The notes under the pieces were generated by a model that did not search any database, was not told where the DNA came from, and saw nothing but the letters and a program-made list of their open reading frames with translations. A stretch of 64,000 nt of DNA from an uncultured Prevotellaceae bacterium (GTDB lineage: Bacteria > Bacteroidota > Bacteroidia > Bacteroidales > Bacteroidaceae): contig CASGAM010000013.1 of NCBI GenBank assembly GCA_949299545.1, positions 1 to 64,000 of the forward strand, read 5' to 3'. Shown here piece after piece: positions 57,092 to 64,000 of the stretch; the stretch's first letter is position 1, and each line of letters opens with the position of its first letter. Both the position numbers and the translations under genes were made by a program.

Positions 57092-57176
57092 TAAAAAAAT
57101 ACGAGCTGTCGCTACAAAATTTGCAAGCTGTCGCTTCTACAAGGCGACAGCTTGCAAATTTTGTAGCGACAGCTCG
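57092..57176 (-). terminator. 33-bp perfect palindrome, likely terminator of the der/DUF4878 genes
   Basis: Arms 57102-57134 and 57144-57176 are exact reverse complements around nine bases. On the minus strand the hairpin is followed by TATTTTTTT. The stop of the DUF4878 gene is 39 bases upstream. On the plus strand no T-run follows. Each arm contains AGCTGTCGCT twice. Confidence 0.8.
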
Positions 57177-57215
57177 CAGTGGCAGGCCATGACAGCAGCC
57201 TGTTAACGGGATACA

Positions 57216-57599
57216 TCACTGCATCTTCCATTCATCGCCACACAAGACCATAGGAACACAAACCTCCTCACTTGTACTGTCTCCATACACTAATTCCATA
57301 AAGACAGTAGCGACATCACCGGAAACAATGTCATCCAAAAGTCTCACCTCTTTCAAACCTCCCCGAGATTCAACTTCCCGCCGGGCATACTGTGCCGTCA
57401 AATCAGCCATTTGGCTGCGATAATCAGTTGTCATACTGTCACTGTAAGCAATACCACCCACATAGTCATCATACCGCCCCTCAATGATACAGTCATAATA
57501 CAAAACAGCCGCCTTTCCGGGTGTCCCTTTCGGGTTACCACATGCCAAACATACGGCAACGATGGGTACGATTGACAAGCTCAAAACACTCTTCATCAT
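57216..57599 (-). CDS. DUF4878-like lipoprotein
   Basis: A 127-residue small exported protein; the signal ends in VCLACGNP, a lipobox. The mature domain is NTF2-like in outline (a helix pair, [19 protein letters not shown], then strands ending [14 protein letters not shown]), as in the DUF4878 family. Function is unknown; such small lipoproteins occur singly in Bacteroidetes envelopes. It overlaps the der stop by four bases, so it is translated from the der transcript, and the 57.1-kb palindrome follows its stop. Confidence 0.75.
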   Translation of the reverse strand: MMKSVLSLSIVPIVAVCLACGNPKGTPGKAAVLYYDCIIEGRYDDYVGGIAYSDSMTTDYRSQMADLTAQYARREVESRGGLKEVRLLDDIVSGDVATVFMELVYGDSTSEEVCVPMVLCGDEWKMQ

Positions 57600-58909
57600 T
57601 TCTGACGGATAAAAATGTTAATTGGCGTACCGGAGAAATCCCAACGCTCCCGGATTTTATTCTCCAGAAAACGCCGGTAAGGCTCATGTACATATTGAGG
57701 CAGATTGGCGTAAAAAACAAAAGAAGGAATTTGTGTTTCCGGCAACTGCATGCAATATTTAATCTTGATATACTTACCTTTCACGGATGGCGGCGGATAG
57801 GACTCTATCAAAGGAAGCATCTCTTCATTCAGCTTTGCAGTCGGCACGCGGCGTTTCCGATTCAGGAAGACATCTTTTGCAGCCTCCAACACTCTGAATA
57901 TACGCTGTTTTGTCAAAGCCGATGCAAATATAATGGGGAAATCATCGAACGGCGCCATCCGCTCACGGATAGCCGCCTCAAACGTCTTCATGACCTGCAA
58001 ACTCTTGTCTTCCACCAAATCCCATTTATTGACAACCACGACTATACTCTTGTTATTACGGCGTATCACTTGGAAAATATTCATATCCTGCGATTCGATG
58101 CCACGGGTTGCATCAATCATAAGCACACAGACATCGGAATTCTCTATAGCGCGAATCGAACGCATCACAGAATAGAACTCCAAATCCTCACTTACTTTAT
58201 TCTTCTTACGGATGCCGGCGGTATCTACAAGATAAAAATCAAAACCGAACTTGGTGTATCTCGTATAAATGGAATCACGCGTCGTTCCGGCTATATCCGT
58301 CACGATATGCCGTTCTTCTCCTATAAAAGCATTAATCATGCTGGACTTGCCGGCATTCGGACGCCCCACGATAGCGAAACGCGGAATGAGTTCATCCGTT
58401 GTCTCAGCCGTCGACTTGGGAAGTATGGACACAACCTTGTCAAGCAAGTCACCCGTTCCGGCACCGGTTGCAGCCGACACACAATAAGGGTCGCCCAACC
58501 CCAACGAATAAAATTCAGCCGAACTATATATCCATTCATTGCTGTCTGCCTTATTGGCCACAAGAAGGACCGGTTTCTTCGTACGCCTCAGAATGCCGGC
58601 CACCGCCTCGTCAAGGTCGGTCACTCCGTTCTTCACGTCAACCATAAACAAAATAACATCAGCTTCTTCTGTCGCCAAAGCTACTTGCTTCCGTATCTCC
58701 TCCTCAAATATGTCATCTGAATTAACAACCCATCCTCCGGTGTCGATAACCGAGAACTCATGCCCGACCCATTCTGATTTGCCATACTGACGGTCGCGGG
58801 TCGTACCGGCTTCATTACTGACAATGGCATGACGCGTCTGGGTCAGCCTGTTGAAAAGTGTAGACTTTCCCACATTCGGACGGCCTACTATCGCTACTAT
58901 ATTTCCCAT
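57596..58909 (-). CDS. der: ribosome assembly GTPase Der (EngA)
   Basis: A 437-residue tandem-GTPase protein for 50S maturation. Two G domains are seen: [14 protein letters not shown] (G1, about 8) with DTGGW, and [14 protein letters not shown] (about 182) with DTAGIRKK and NKWDLVE, followed by the KH-like C-terminal domain ([20 protein letters not shown]). Length is typical. Together with era it is a ribosome-biogenesis pair, 32 bases downstream of era. Confidence 0.97.
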   Translation of the reverse strand: MGNIVAIVGRPNVGKSTLFNRLTQTRHAIVSNEAGTTRDRQYGKSEWVGHEFSVIDTGGWVVNSDDIFEEEIRKQVALATEEADVILFMVDVKNGVTDLDEAVAGILRRTKKPVLLVANKADSNEWIYSSAEFYSLGLGDPYCVSAATGAGTGDLLDKVVSILPKSTAETTDELIPRFAIVGRPNAGKSSMINAFIGEERHIVTDIAGTTRDSIYTRYTKFGFDFYLVDTAGIRKKNKVSEDLEFYSVMRSIRAIENSDVCVLMIDATRGIESQDMNIFQVIRRNNKSIVVVVNKWDLVEDKSLQVMKTFEAAIRERMAPFDDFPIIFASALTKQRIFRVLEAAKDVFLNRKRRVPTAKLNEEMLPLIESYPPPSVKGKYIKIKYCMQLPETQIPSFVFYANLPQYVHEPYRRFLENKIRERWDFSGTPINIFIRQK

Positions 58910-58941
58910 ATCTTTAAAAATTTCGGCTTCACAGCCTGTTA

Positions 58942-59826
58942 TTAGTCTAAATTATATCCAAAATTCTTCAACGCACGGTCGGAACTTCGCCAATCCTTGT
59001 TCACTTTTACAAAAGTTTCCAAATAAACGCTCTTTCCAAAAAAGCGTTCTAACGCCTTCCGAGCCTCTGTCGATACTTTTTTCAAGGCATAACCTTGATG
59101 ACCAATGATAATCCCTTTCTGAGAATCCCTTTCTACGTAAATTACCACATTAATATGAATACAGCAATCACTTTCCTTAAACTGCTCCACGACGACCTCC
59201 ACAGAATAAGGAATCTCCTTGTCATAATACAATAATATCTTCTCACGTATTATTTCTGACACGAAGAAGCGGGCAGGCTTGTCAGTTAGTTGGTCTTTAT
59301 CAAAATATGGAGGCGAGTCAGGCAATAACTCCTTTATGCGCTTCAACACAACATCCACATTAAACTTGCACAAGGCGGAAATAGGAATAATCTCTGCTTT
59401 CGGCAAGGCTATATGCCAACTATCCACTTTTTCCGTCAAAGCCTGCTGGTTCCCTAAATCAATCTTATTGATAAGAACCAACACCGGTACTTCCATACAA
59501 GAGACCTTCGCGAGGAACTCACTGTTTTTATCCGGCGTCTCCACCATATCTGTGACATAAAGCAACACATCTGCATCTTGCAAAGCCGACTCCGAGAAAT
59601 TCAGCATCGACTCCTGCAACTTGTAATTAGGTTTAAGTACACCCGGTGTATCTGAAAAGCAGACTTGCATATCCTCCGTATTCAGGATACCCATAATACG
59701 GTGTCGGGTAGTCTGCGCCTTAAAGGTAGCGATAGATATACGTTCGCCTACCAAAAGGTTCATCAAGGTGGACTTTCCTACATTAGGGTTGCCTACTATA
59801 TTCACAAATCCTGCTTTATGCGTCAT
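58942..59826 (-). CDS. era: GTPase Era
   Basis: A 294-residue GTPase that binds 16S rRNA near its 3' end during 30S assembly. The G1 motif is [16 protein letters not shown]3 is [13 protein letters not shown], and the NKID motif is LINKIDLG; the KH domain follows with [20 protein letters not shown]. The start is the ATG giving [10 protein letters not shown]; the in-frame ATG at 59856 lies inside the terminator behind fabH. No promoter box is seen in the 20 bases between terminator and ATG. Confidence 0.97.
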   Translation of the reverse strand: MTHKAGFVNIVGNPNVGKSTLMNLLVGERISIATFKAQTTRHRIMGILNTEDMQVCFSDTPGVLKPNYKLQESMLNFSESALQDADVLLYVTDMVETPDKNSEFLAKVSCMEVPVLVLINKIDLGNQQALTEKVDSWHIALPKAEIIPISALCKFNVDVVLKRIKELLPDSPPYFDKDQLTDKPARFFVSEIIREKILLYYDKEIPYSVEVVVEQFKESDCCIHINVVIYVERDSQKGIIIGHQGYALKKVSTEARKALERFFGKSVYLETFVKVNKDWRSSDRALKNFGYNLD

Positions 59827-59844
59827 AAGAATATTTTTTTGAAT

Positions 59845-59877
59845 AAAAAAACGCATCTAAAGAGGGATGCGTTTTTC
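59845..59877 (-). terminator. terminator between fabH and era
   Basis: A perfect 11-bp stem (59847-59857 with 59866-59876), flanked by T/A runs on both sides so it can work in either direction. It lies 33 bases past the fabH stop and 21 bases before the era ATG. Confidence 0.88.
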
Positions 59878-59908
59878 AATATGGATTAATAAATCGTGCC
59901 GATATCAA

Positions 59909-60913
59909 TTATTTTTCTGCACCGTCATAGCCCCACTTCATATAAGCAGCTCCCCATGTGAAACCTGCGCCAAAAGCTGTAAAGATCAGGTTGTCACCTT
60001 TCTTAAGCTGCTTCTCATAATCCCAAAGTGCCAACGGCAATGTCGCAGCACTGGTATTACCATAACGCTGTATGTTCAACATTACCTTCTCCATCGGCAA
60101 CTCCAGACGGTGAGCAACGGCTTCGATAATACGAACATTTGCCTGATGAGGAATCACCCACGCAATGTTATCCTTGTTCAACCCGTTACGTTCGGCAATC
60201 ATGGCTGAAGTTTCACTCATGTTCGTCACCGCAAACTTAAACACAGTACGGCCTTCCTGATGCAAATAATGCAACCGGTGATCCAACGTAAAATATGAAG
60301 GCGGACAAGCAGATCCTCCGGCTTTCAAACAGAGGAAAGGCAAGCCTTTACCATCCGTACGCAAATATGAATCTTTCCAGCCCAAATCCTCCGTCGTTGG
60401 TTCTACAAGGACGGCTGCCGCGCCATCACCGAAAATCGGGCAAGTGGCACGGTCGGTATAGTCTACTACCGATGACATCTTATCTGCACCGACCACCACA
60501 ATTTTCTTGTAGCGACCGCATTCAATAAGAGCTGATGCAGTGTCCATCGCGAAGAGGAAACCGCTACAAGCCGCCTGCATGTCATAAGCGAAAGCGTTTG
60601 TCATACCCAACTTCCCAATCACAATTGATGCCACTGAAGGGAAATGGTAGTCCGGCGTTGAAGTCGCTGCAATGACGCAATCAATCTCATCCGGTCCGAC
60701 ACCGGTCTTTTGCAATAGCTGCTTGACTGCCTTGCGCGCCATATAGCTGGCGCCGAGCCCCTCTTCATTCAGAATTCTTCGTTCCTTTACGCCAATACGC
60801 GTCATAATCCACTCGTCATTCGTGTCGACCATGCGCGAAAGCTCATCGTTATTAAGCACGTATTCTGGAACATAACCACCTACTCCGGTGATAACAGCGT
60901 TTAGTTTTTCCAT
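59909..60913 (-). CDS. fabH: 3-oxoacyl-ACP synthase III
   Basis: A 334-residue KAS III that starts fatty acid synthesis by condensing acetyl-CoA with malonyl-ACP. The catalytic triad is intact: Cys in [13 protein letters not shown] (about residue 115), His in [16 protein letters not shown] and Asn in [15 protein letters not shown]. Position between rpmF and era is common in bacteria. A terminator sits between rpmF and this gene, and another after it, so it may be expressed at a lower level than rpmF. Confidence 0.97.
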   Translation of the reverse strand: MEKLNAVITGVGGYVPEYVLNNDELSRMVDTNDEWIMTRIGVKERRILNEEGLGASYMARKAVKQLLQKTGVGPDEIDCVIAATSTPDYHFPSVASIVIGKLGMTNAFAYDMQAACSGFLFAMDTASALIECGRYKKIVVVGADKMSSVVDYTDRATCPIFGDGAAAVLVEPTTEDLGWKDSYLRTDGKGLPFLCLKAGGSACPPSYFTLDHRLHYLHQEGRTVFKFAVTNMSETSAMIAERNGLNKDNIAWVIPHQANVRIIEAVAHRLELPMEKVMLNIQRYGNTSAATLPLALWDYEKQLKKGDNLIFTAFGAGFTWGAAYMKWGYDGAEK

Positions 60914-60929
60914 TATAAATCCCTTTAAA

Positions 60930-60962
60930 AAAAGTAGCCGGAGAGTACATCTCTCTGGCTAT
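60930..60962 (-). terminator. terminator between rpmF and fabH
   Basis: An 11-bp stem with one mismatch (60936-60946 with 60952-60962), followed on the minus strand by ACTTTTTTT. It lies within the 66-base rpmF-fabH gap. Confidence 0.75.
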
Positions 60963-60979
60963 ATCCCTTTAACCAACAA

Positions 60980-61165
60980 TTATACTGCGGCTTCTTTTTC
61001 AATAGCCACCTTGCCTCTGTAATAACCGCAAGTAGGGCATACTGTATGATAAATATGGAACGCGCCACAATTCGGGCATACGGCCAACGTGGGCGCTACG
61101 GCCTTATCATGAGTTCTTCTTTTAAGGGTTCTCGTCTTTGACTGTCTTCTTTTAGGATGTGCCAT
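60980..61165 (-). CDS. rpmF: 50S ribosomal protein L32
   Basis: A 61-residue bL32. The N-terminus MAHPKRRQSKTRTLKRRTH is basic; the body has the zinc-ribbon form with CPNCGAFHIYHTVCPTCGYY, two CxxC pairs. It follows the DUF177 gene by 12 bases in the usual DUF177-rpmF order. No Shine-Dalgarno sequence precedes its ATG, in contrast to rpsR and rplI in this window. Confidence 0.97.
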   Translation of the reverse strand: MAHPKRRQSKTRTLKRRTHDKAVAPTLAVCPNCGAFHIYHTVCPTCGYYRGKVAIEKEAAV

Positions 61166-61177
61166 TTTTCTAAGAAT

Positions 61178-61750
61178 TTAATTGTTATCTAATATTTTTT
61201 TTAATTCATCCCAACGCGGATCTACTGACTTTCCACTGTCATCCGCACCATGCCTGCTTGCACCGACGGACGTGTTCTCTTCCACTGTACCGGTTTCGTC
61301 TGCCGCTTCGTGTTCTTTCAGCACACGCATCATTACGACATTACAATCTCCAGGAGCATGTACATGCTTGATAGGAATCTCCAATGCAATAATCTCATAC
61401 ATCAGATGCGCTACATTCAAAACACCATCTTCGTAAGGTACGACAATCATGTCACCGTCATCGGCGTATTCGTCACCCATTTTGACCTTGACACAACTTA
61501 CCCGCTCTACCGGCAACTCCATTTCGTCCAGGCACCGGTCACATGGAATCCGCACCATTCCCTCCATCCGAAACATGAATTCATATGAACCGGCAACCTT
61601 CTGTACCAGAAGATTCACGCTCACATTCCCGTCCCGAATCAGGACATCATTGATAGCCTCAAAGAATGCCTTATCCAAACAATACTGATATTCAGACCTG
61701 TCTGAACGCATGTTCTTCAAATCAACCTTATAACTATCAAGTGTATTCAT
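61178..61750 (-). CDS. DUF177 (YceD-like) protein
   Basis: A 190-residue YceD/DUF177 protein, linked in many bacteria to large-subunit rRNA processing or stability and always near rpmF. The CxxC motif is in IPCDRCLDEMELPV (about 60-73), and the acidic C-terminal half ends in DPRWDELKKI. The start is the ATG at 61750: the in-frame ATG at 61789 overlaps the -33 element of a consensus promoter. That promoter's -7 box is only eight bases before the ATG. Confidence 0.92.
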   Translation of the reverse strand: MNTLDSYKVDLKNMRSDRSEYQYCLDKAFFEAINDVLIRDGNVSVNLLVQKVAGSYEFMFRMEGMVRIPCDRCLDEMELPVERVSCVKVKMGDEYADDGDMIVVPYEDGVLNVAHLMYEIIALEIPIKHVHAPGDCNVVMMRVLKEHEAADETGTVEENTSVGASRHGADDSGKSVDPRWDELKKILDNN

Positions 61751-61758
61751 TTGGGTTG

Positions 61759-61789
61759 CAAAGTTACAAAAAATAAAACATGAGCACAA
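61759..61789 (-). promoter_or_regulatory. promoter of DUF177-rpmF
   Basis: TTG (61787-61789), 20-base spacer and TAACTTTG (61759-61766) on the minus strand. The ATG follows after eight bases, so the transcript is nearly leaderless. Confidence 0.82.
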
Positions 61790-61813
61790 CTAAAACAAGA
61801 AAAAACTTATCGT

Positions 61814-62992
61814 TTAAGACTTTTTCAGCTCTACCCGAAAGGTCGTCCCAACACCAATCTCAGAACTTTTCACAAAAATTCTTCCACCATGATACTCTTC
61901 AACTATACGTTTGGCAAGCGAAAGCCCCAGCCCCCAACCACGCTTTTTGGTCGTAAAGCCCGGACTGAAAACCGTCTGGAAATGATTTCGCGGAATACCT
62001 TTACCCGTATCCGAAACCTCTACTGCCACCCTACTGCCTTCTTCCATTACGCATACAACTATTTGGCCACATCCGTCCATGGCATCAATAGCATTCTTGC
62101 ACAAGTTCTCAATAACCCATTCGAACAACGGGGCACACATCATCACTTCCATCTCCCCGACCGGCAGACGTACTTCCATCTTTACTTTATTGGAAGTACG
62201 ACGGGCAATATAACCGACCACATGTTCCAAAACAACATTTAAAGATGAAGGTTTTAATTCCGGCAATGAACCAATCTTCGAGAAGCGCTCGGCAATCATC
62301 TCGAGGCGTTTCACGTCTTTATCCATTTCAGGAATCAAGGCATCATCCGGATAAGTTTCTTTCAGCACTTCAACCCACCCCATAAGCGAAGATATCGGCG
62401 TTCCCAGCTGATGAGCTGTTTCTTTGGAAAGTCCTACCCAAACTCGGTTTTGCTCTGCACGCTTTGAACTAAGCAAAGCGAAAATGGCAACGAGAACAAA
62501 AACAAGTACCACACCTAATTGGATATATGGATAAGTAGCCAAGCGCTGCAGCATGAGCGAGTCGTCATAACAGACTTCCAGATAATCCGGCCCCATATCC
62601 GAAACATCGGCTGACTCCAGATCCAAACGTATCACACCACCGTCGGCACGCATACTTTTAGCTTTTGCTGTCACCTCGGCAATCGTATCGGCATAAGTCC
62701 CTTTCCGCAGCTCAATATTCCGGAACGTTTGGACATTACCCGCCGAATCAAGGACTATTACCGGAATGGTGTTATTCCCATTCAGCACTTTCAGCACTAA
62801 CGATACATCCGTATTTTCATCCGCCTTATTCAACGTGCGCATGGCTTCTGCCCATACCGCCATATTATTCCGCTCACCAATTGCCAAATCGTTCACCAAA
62901 TAACGCGAAACGACCAGCGAGGCCACAGCAATTGCTACGGCAAATATAACTAATAAGACCTTTATCCGTTTTACCTGATCATACCACTGCAT
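61814..62992 (-). CDS. sensor histidine kinase
   Basis: A 392-residue membrane kinase. Two membrane helices (about 12-29 and 155-175) frame a periplasmic sensor of some 120 residues. The cytoplasmic part has the H box LSKETAHQLGTPISSLMGW (phosphorylated His about residue 191), the N box WVIENLCKNAIDAM, and G boxes VSDTGKGIP and GWGLGLSLAKRI. No HAMP domain is obvious. No response regulator lies next to it, so it is an orphan. No promoter box is seen in its upstream gap. Signal unknown. Confidence 0.9.
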   Translation of the reverse strand: MQWYDQVKRIKVLLVIFAVAIAVASLVVSRYLVNDLAIGERNNMAVWAEAMRTLNKADENTDVSLVLKVLNGNNTIPVIVLDSAGNVQTFRNIELRKGTYADTIAEVTAKAKSMRADGGVIRLDLESADVSDMGPDYLEVCYDDSLMLQRLATYPYIQLGVVLVFVLVAIFALLSSKRAEQNRVWVGLSKETAHQLGTPISSLMGWVEVLKETYPDDALIPEMDKDVKRLEMIAERFSKIGSLPELKPSSLNVVLEHVVGYIARRTSNKVKMEVRLPVGEMEVMMCAPLFEWVIENLCKNAIDAMDGCGQIVVCVMEEGSRVAVEVSDTGKGIPRNHFQTVFSPGFTTKKRGWGLGLSLAKRIVEEYHGGRIFVKSSEIGVGTTFRVELKKS

Positions 62993-63060
62993 AACTTTTT
63001 ATTCATCGCAATGCTTTATTAACGGAAACATCTCTGATTTATTGCTCAACTAACGAATAC

Positions 63061-63093
63061 AAAAACAGGGACGCATCCTCTGGATACGTCCCT
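63061..63093 (-). terminator. terminator of rpsF-rpsR-rplI
   Basis: AGGGACGCATCC (63067-63078) pairs with GGATACGTCCCT (63082-63093) with one mismatch, followed on the minus strand by GTTTTTG. It is 40 bases past the rplI stop. Confidence 0.82.
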
Positions 63094-63132
63094 TATAAAA
63101 TAAATATCATTAAAAAGTTTCCTTTTTGAAAT

Positions 63133-63573
63133 TTACTCAGCAACAACCTCAAAAGGAATTTCAACTGAAACTTCCTTATGCAACTTCACAGTAGCTTTAT
63201 AAGAACCGACTTCCTTTACGTCCTTAACAAGGATAATCTTACGATCAATATCAAATCCCTTCTTCTTCAATTCGTCAGCAATCTGCAGGCTGTTTACCGA
63301 ACCATAAATAACGCCTGTTGCACTGACCTTTGTAGGAATCGTCAAAGTAATCTCAGCGAGCTTATCAGCCAATGCCTGTGCCTCATTCTTGATTTTCTCC
63401 AATTTGTGTGCCTTTTGCTTCAGGTCTTCTGCCAACATTTTTTTAGCTGACTCTGATGCAATAACGCCCTTCCCCGTCGGAATAAGATAATTACGGCCAT
63501 AACCCGGTTTAACATTTACGATATCGTTCTTATAGCCCAAACCGATAATATCTTCTTTCAATATAATTTCCAT
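63133..63573 (-). CDS. rplI: 50S ribosomal protein L9
   Basis: A 146-residue bL9 with the N-terminal globule signature MEIILKEDIIGLGYKNDIV and VKPGYGRNYLIP, the long connecting helix (about 45-75) and the C-terminal RNA-binding domain. It follows rpsR by 13 bases. A strong Shine-Dalgarno sequence, AAAGGAGG, directly overlaps the rpsR stop region and is seven bases before the ATG. Confidence 0.97.
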   Translation of the reverse strand: MEIILKEDIIGLGYKNDIVNVKPGYGRNYLIPTGKGVIASESAKKMLAEDLKQKAHKLEKIKNEAQALADKLAEITLTIPTKVSATGVIYGSVNSLQIADELKKKGFDIDRKIILVKDVKEVGSYKATVKLHKEVSVEIPFEVVAE

Positions 63574-63590
63574 ACTTACTCCTCCTTTAT
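63574..63590 (-). promoter_or_regulatory. strong ribosome binding site of rplI
   Basis: On the minus strand AAAGGAGG then seven bases then ATG (63573). Such sites are rare in this window. Confidence 0.8.
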
Positions 63591-63853
63591 TTCATCATAT
63601 CAGTTACAAATGGAAGAAGCGCTAAATGACGTGCTCTCTTTACTGCCCGAGCCACACGACGCTGATATTTCAACGAAGTTCCTGTGATACGGCGCGGAAG
63701 AATCTTGCCCTGTTCGTTCAGAAATTTCTTAAGAAATTCAGGATCTTTGTAGTCGATATACTTGATACCACTCTTTTTAAAGCGACAATATTTCTTTTTC
63801 TTCACGTCTACTGTCGGTGGAGTTAAATATCTGATTTCTGATTGCTGTGCCAT
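63587..63853 (-). CDS. rpsR: 30S ribosomal protein S18
   Basis: An 88-residue bS18 with the family core [19 protein letters not shown] and [20 protein letters not shown], basic and C-terminally AHLALLPFV. In Bacteroidetes ribosomes this protein, with bS21 and bS6, helps cover the anti-Shine-Dalgarno end of 16S rRNA. It starts three bases after the rpsF stop and is preceded by AAGGAGGA, an unusually strong site for this phylum. Confidence 0.97.
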   Translation of the reverse strand: MAQQSEIRYLTPPTVDVKKKKYCRFKKSGIKYIDYKDPEFLKKFLNEQGKILPRRITGTSLKYQRRVARAVKRARHLALLPFVTDMMK

Positions 63854-63870
63854 AATTTAATCCTCCTTTT
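63854..63870 (-). promoter_or_regulatory. strong ribosome binding site of rpsR
   Basis: On the minus strand AAAAGGAGG, eight bases, then ATG (63853). It lies inside the last codons and stop of rpsF. Confidence 0.82.
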
Positions 63871-64000
63871 TTGATTTGTTGCTTCTCCTCTTTTCCGCAT
63901 ACTCTATCGCATATTTCTCCTGCTTAATTGTCAGGTAGCGAAGCACCTTCTCGTCACGGCGGAAATTCACTTCCAATGTTTTAATAACTTCCGGCATTGC
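63857..64000 (-). CDS. rpsF: 30S ribosomal protein S6 (C-terminal part, cut by window end)
   Basis: The last 47 codons of bS6 before the window edge; the start lies beyond it. Read from the edge the frame gives [19 protein letters not shown] then [18 protein letters not shown] and ends NKSKKED. The [16 protein letters not shown] pattern is the conserved bS6 strand and helix. It heads the rpsF-rpsR-rplI unit and ends three bases before the rpsR ATG. Confidence 0.92.
   Translation of the reverse strand, partial: AMPEVIKTLEVNFRRDEKVLRYLTIKQEKYAIEYAEKRRSNKSKKED

Noticed and set aside
57521-58720. 399-codon plus-strand ORF opposite der
   Set aside because: The der product is complete with all GTPase motifs; the antisense frame has no recognisable features.
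1-64000. CRISPR arrays, rRNA genes, transposases, phage genes
   Set aside because: No regularly spaced repeats, rRNA sequence or mobile-element proteins were seen on either strand.

Overview
This window reads as chromosome of a Bacteroidetes bacterium, most likely order Bacteroidales and probably host-associated; I cannot fix the genus. The reasons are family-level. Promoters match the Bacteroidetes form TTG-N19-21-TAnnTTTG. Shine-Dalgarno sequences are almost absent. Many products belong to Bacteroidetes-typical families (DUF4105, DUF4252, DUF4836, OstA-like, carboxypeptidase-like/TonB receptors, RGY-rich RsuA-type pseudouridine synthase). Most of the window is core genome with tight operons.

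Layout. 0-8.7 kb, minus strand: EamA transporter, two conserved small genes, secA, a degenerate alkaline-phosphatase homologue and a DUF4105 membrane protein. 8.9-15.1 kb, plus strand: the operon coaX - outer-membrane protein - lptC - CNNM/CorC - ppiD. 15.2-28 kb, minus strand: DUF4836 lipoprotein, asnS, RsuA/RluB-type synthase, purB, an outer-membrane barrel, a TonB receptor with a beta-helix lipoprotein, and an unknown membrane protein. 28-34.3 kb, plus strand: Nudix hydrolase, then topA-aroK-speA-argB. 34.4-35.9 kb: ECF sigma factor, single-span membrane protein and DUF4252 protein.

The one clearly accessory stretch is 35.9-38.8 kb. It holds five copies of a GGTGAAGGA motif in both orientations, an alternating purine/pyrimidine palindrome, a frameshifted lipoprotein gene preceded by a perfect 19-bp inverted repeat, a long transcribed leader, and a two-domain lipoprotein. 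It ends next to two identical tRNA-Val(UAC) genes. No integrase, transposase, CRISPR array or rRNA was seen.

38.8-56 kb is mostly minus strand: trpS; the unit guaB - PPIase - surA - ostA-like - small membrane protein - mutL; recQ; clpX-clpP-tig; lptB. mlaE-mlaF run on the plus strand. 57-64 kb, minus strand: DUF177-rpmF-fabH-era-der-DUF4878, an orphan histidine kinase, and rpsF-rpsR-rplI, with rpsF cut by the window end. Envelope assembly recurs throughout: SecA, LptB, LptC and OstA-like for export of lipopolysaccharide and protein, three parvulin-type chaperones, and MlaEF for lipid transport.

The most unusual points are the phosphatase homologue that has lost nearly all catalytic residues, the GGTGAAGGA cluster, a 33-bp perfect palindrome at 57.1 kb, strong Shine-Dalgarno sequences only at rpsR and rplI, near-leaderless promoters, and internal terminators around rpmF, fabH and the sigma factor.
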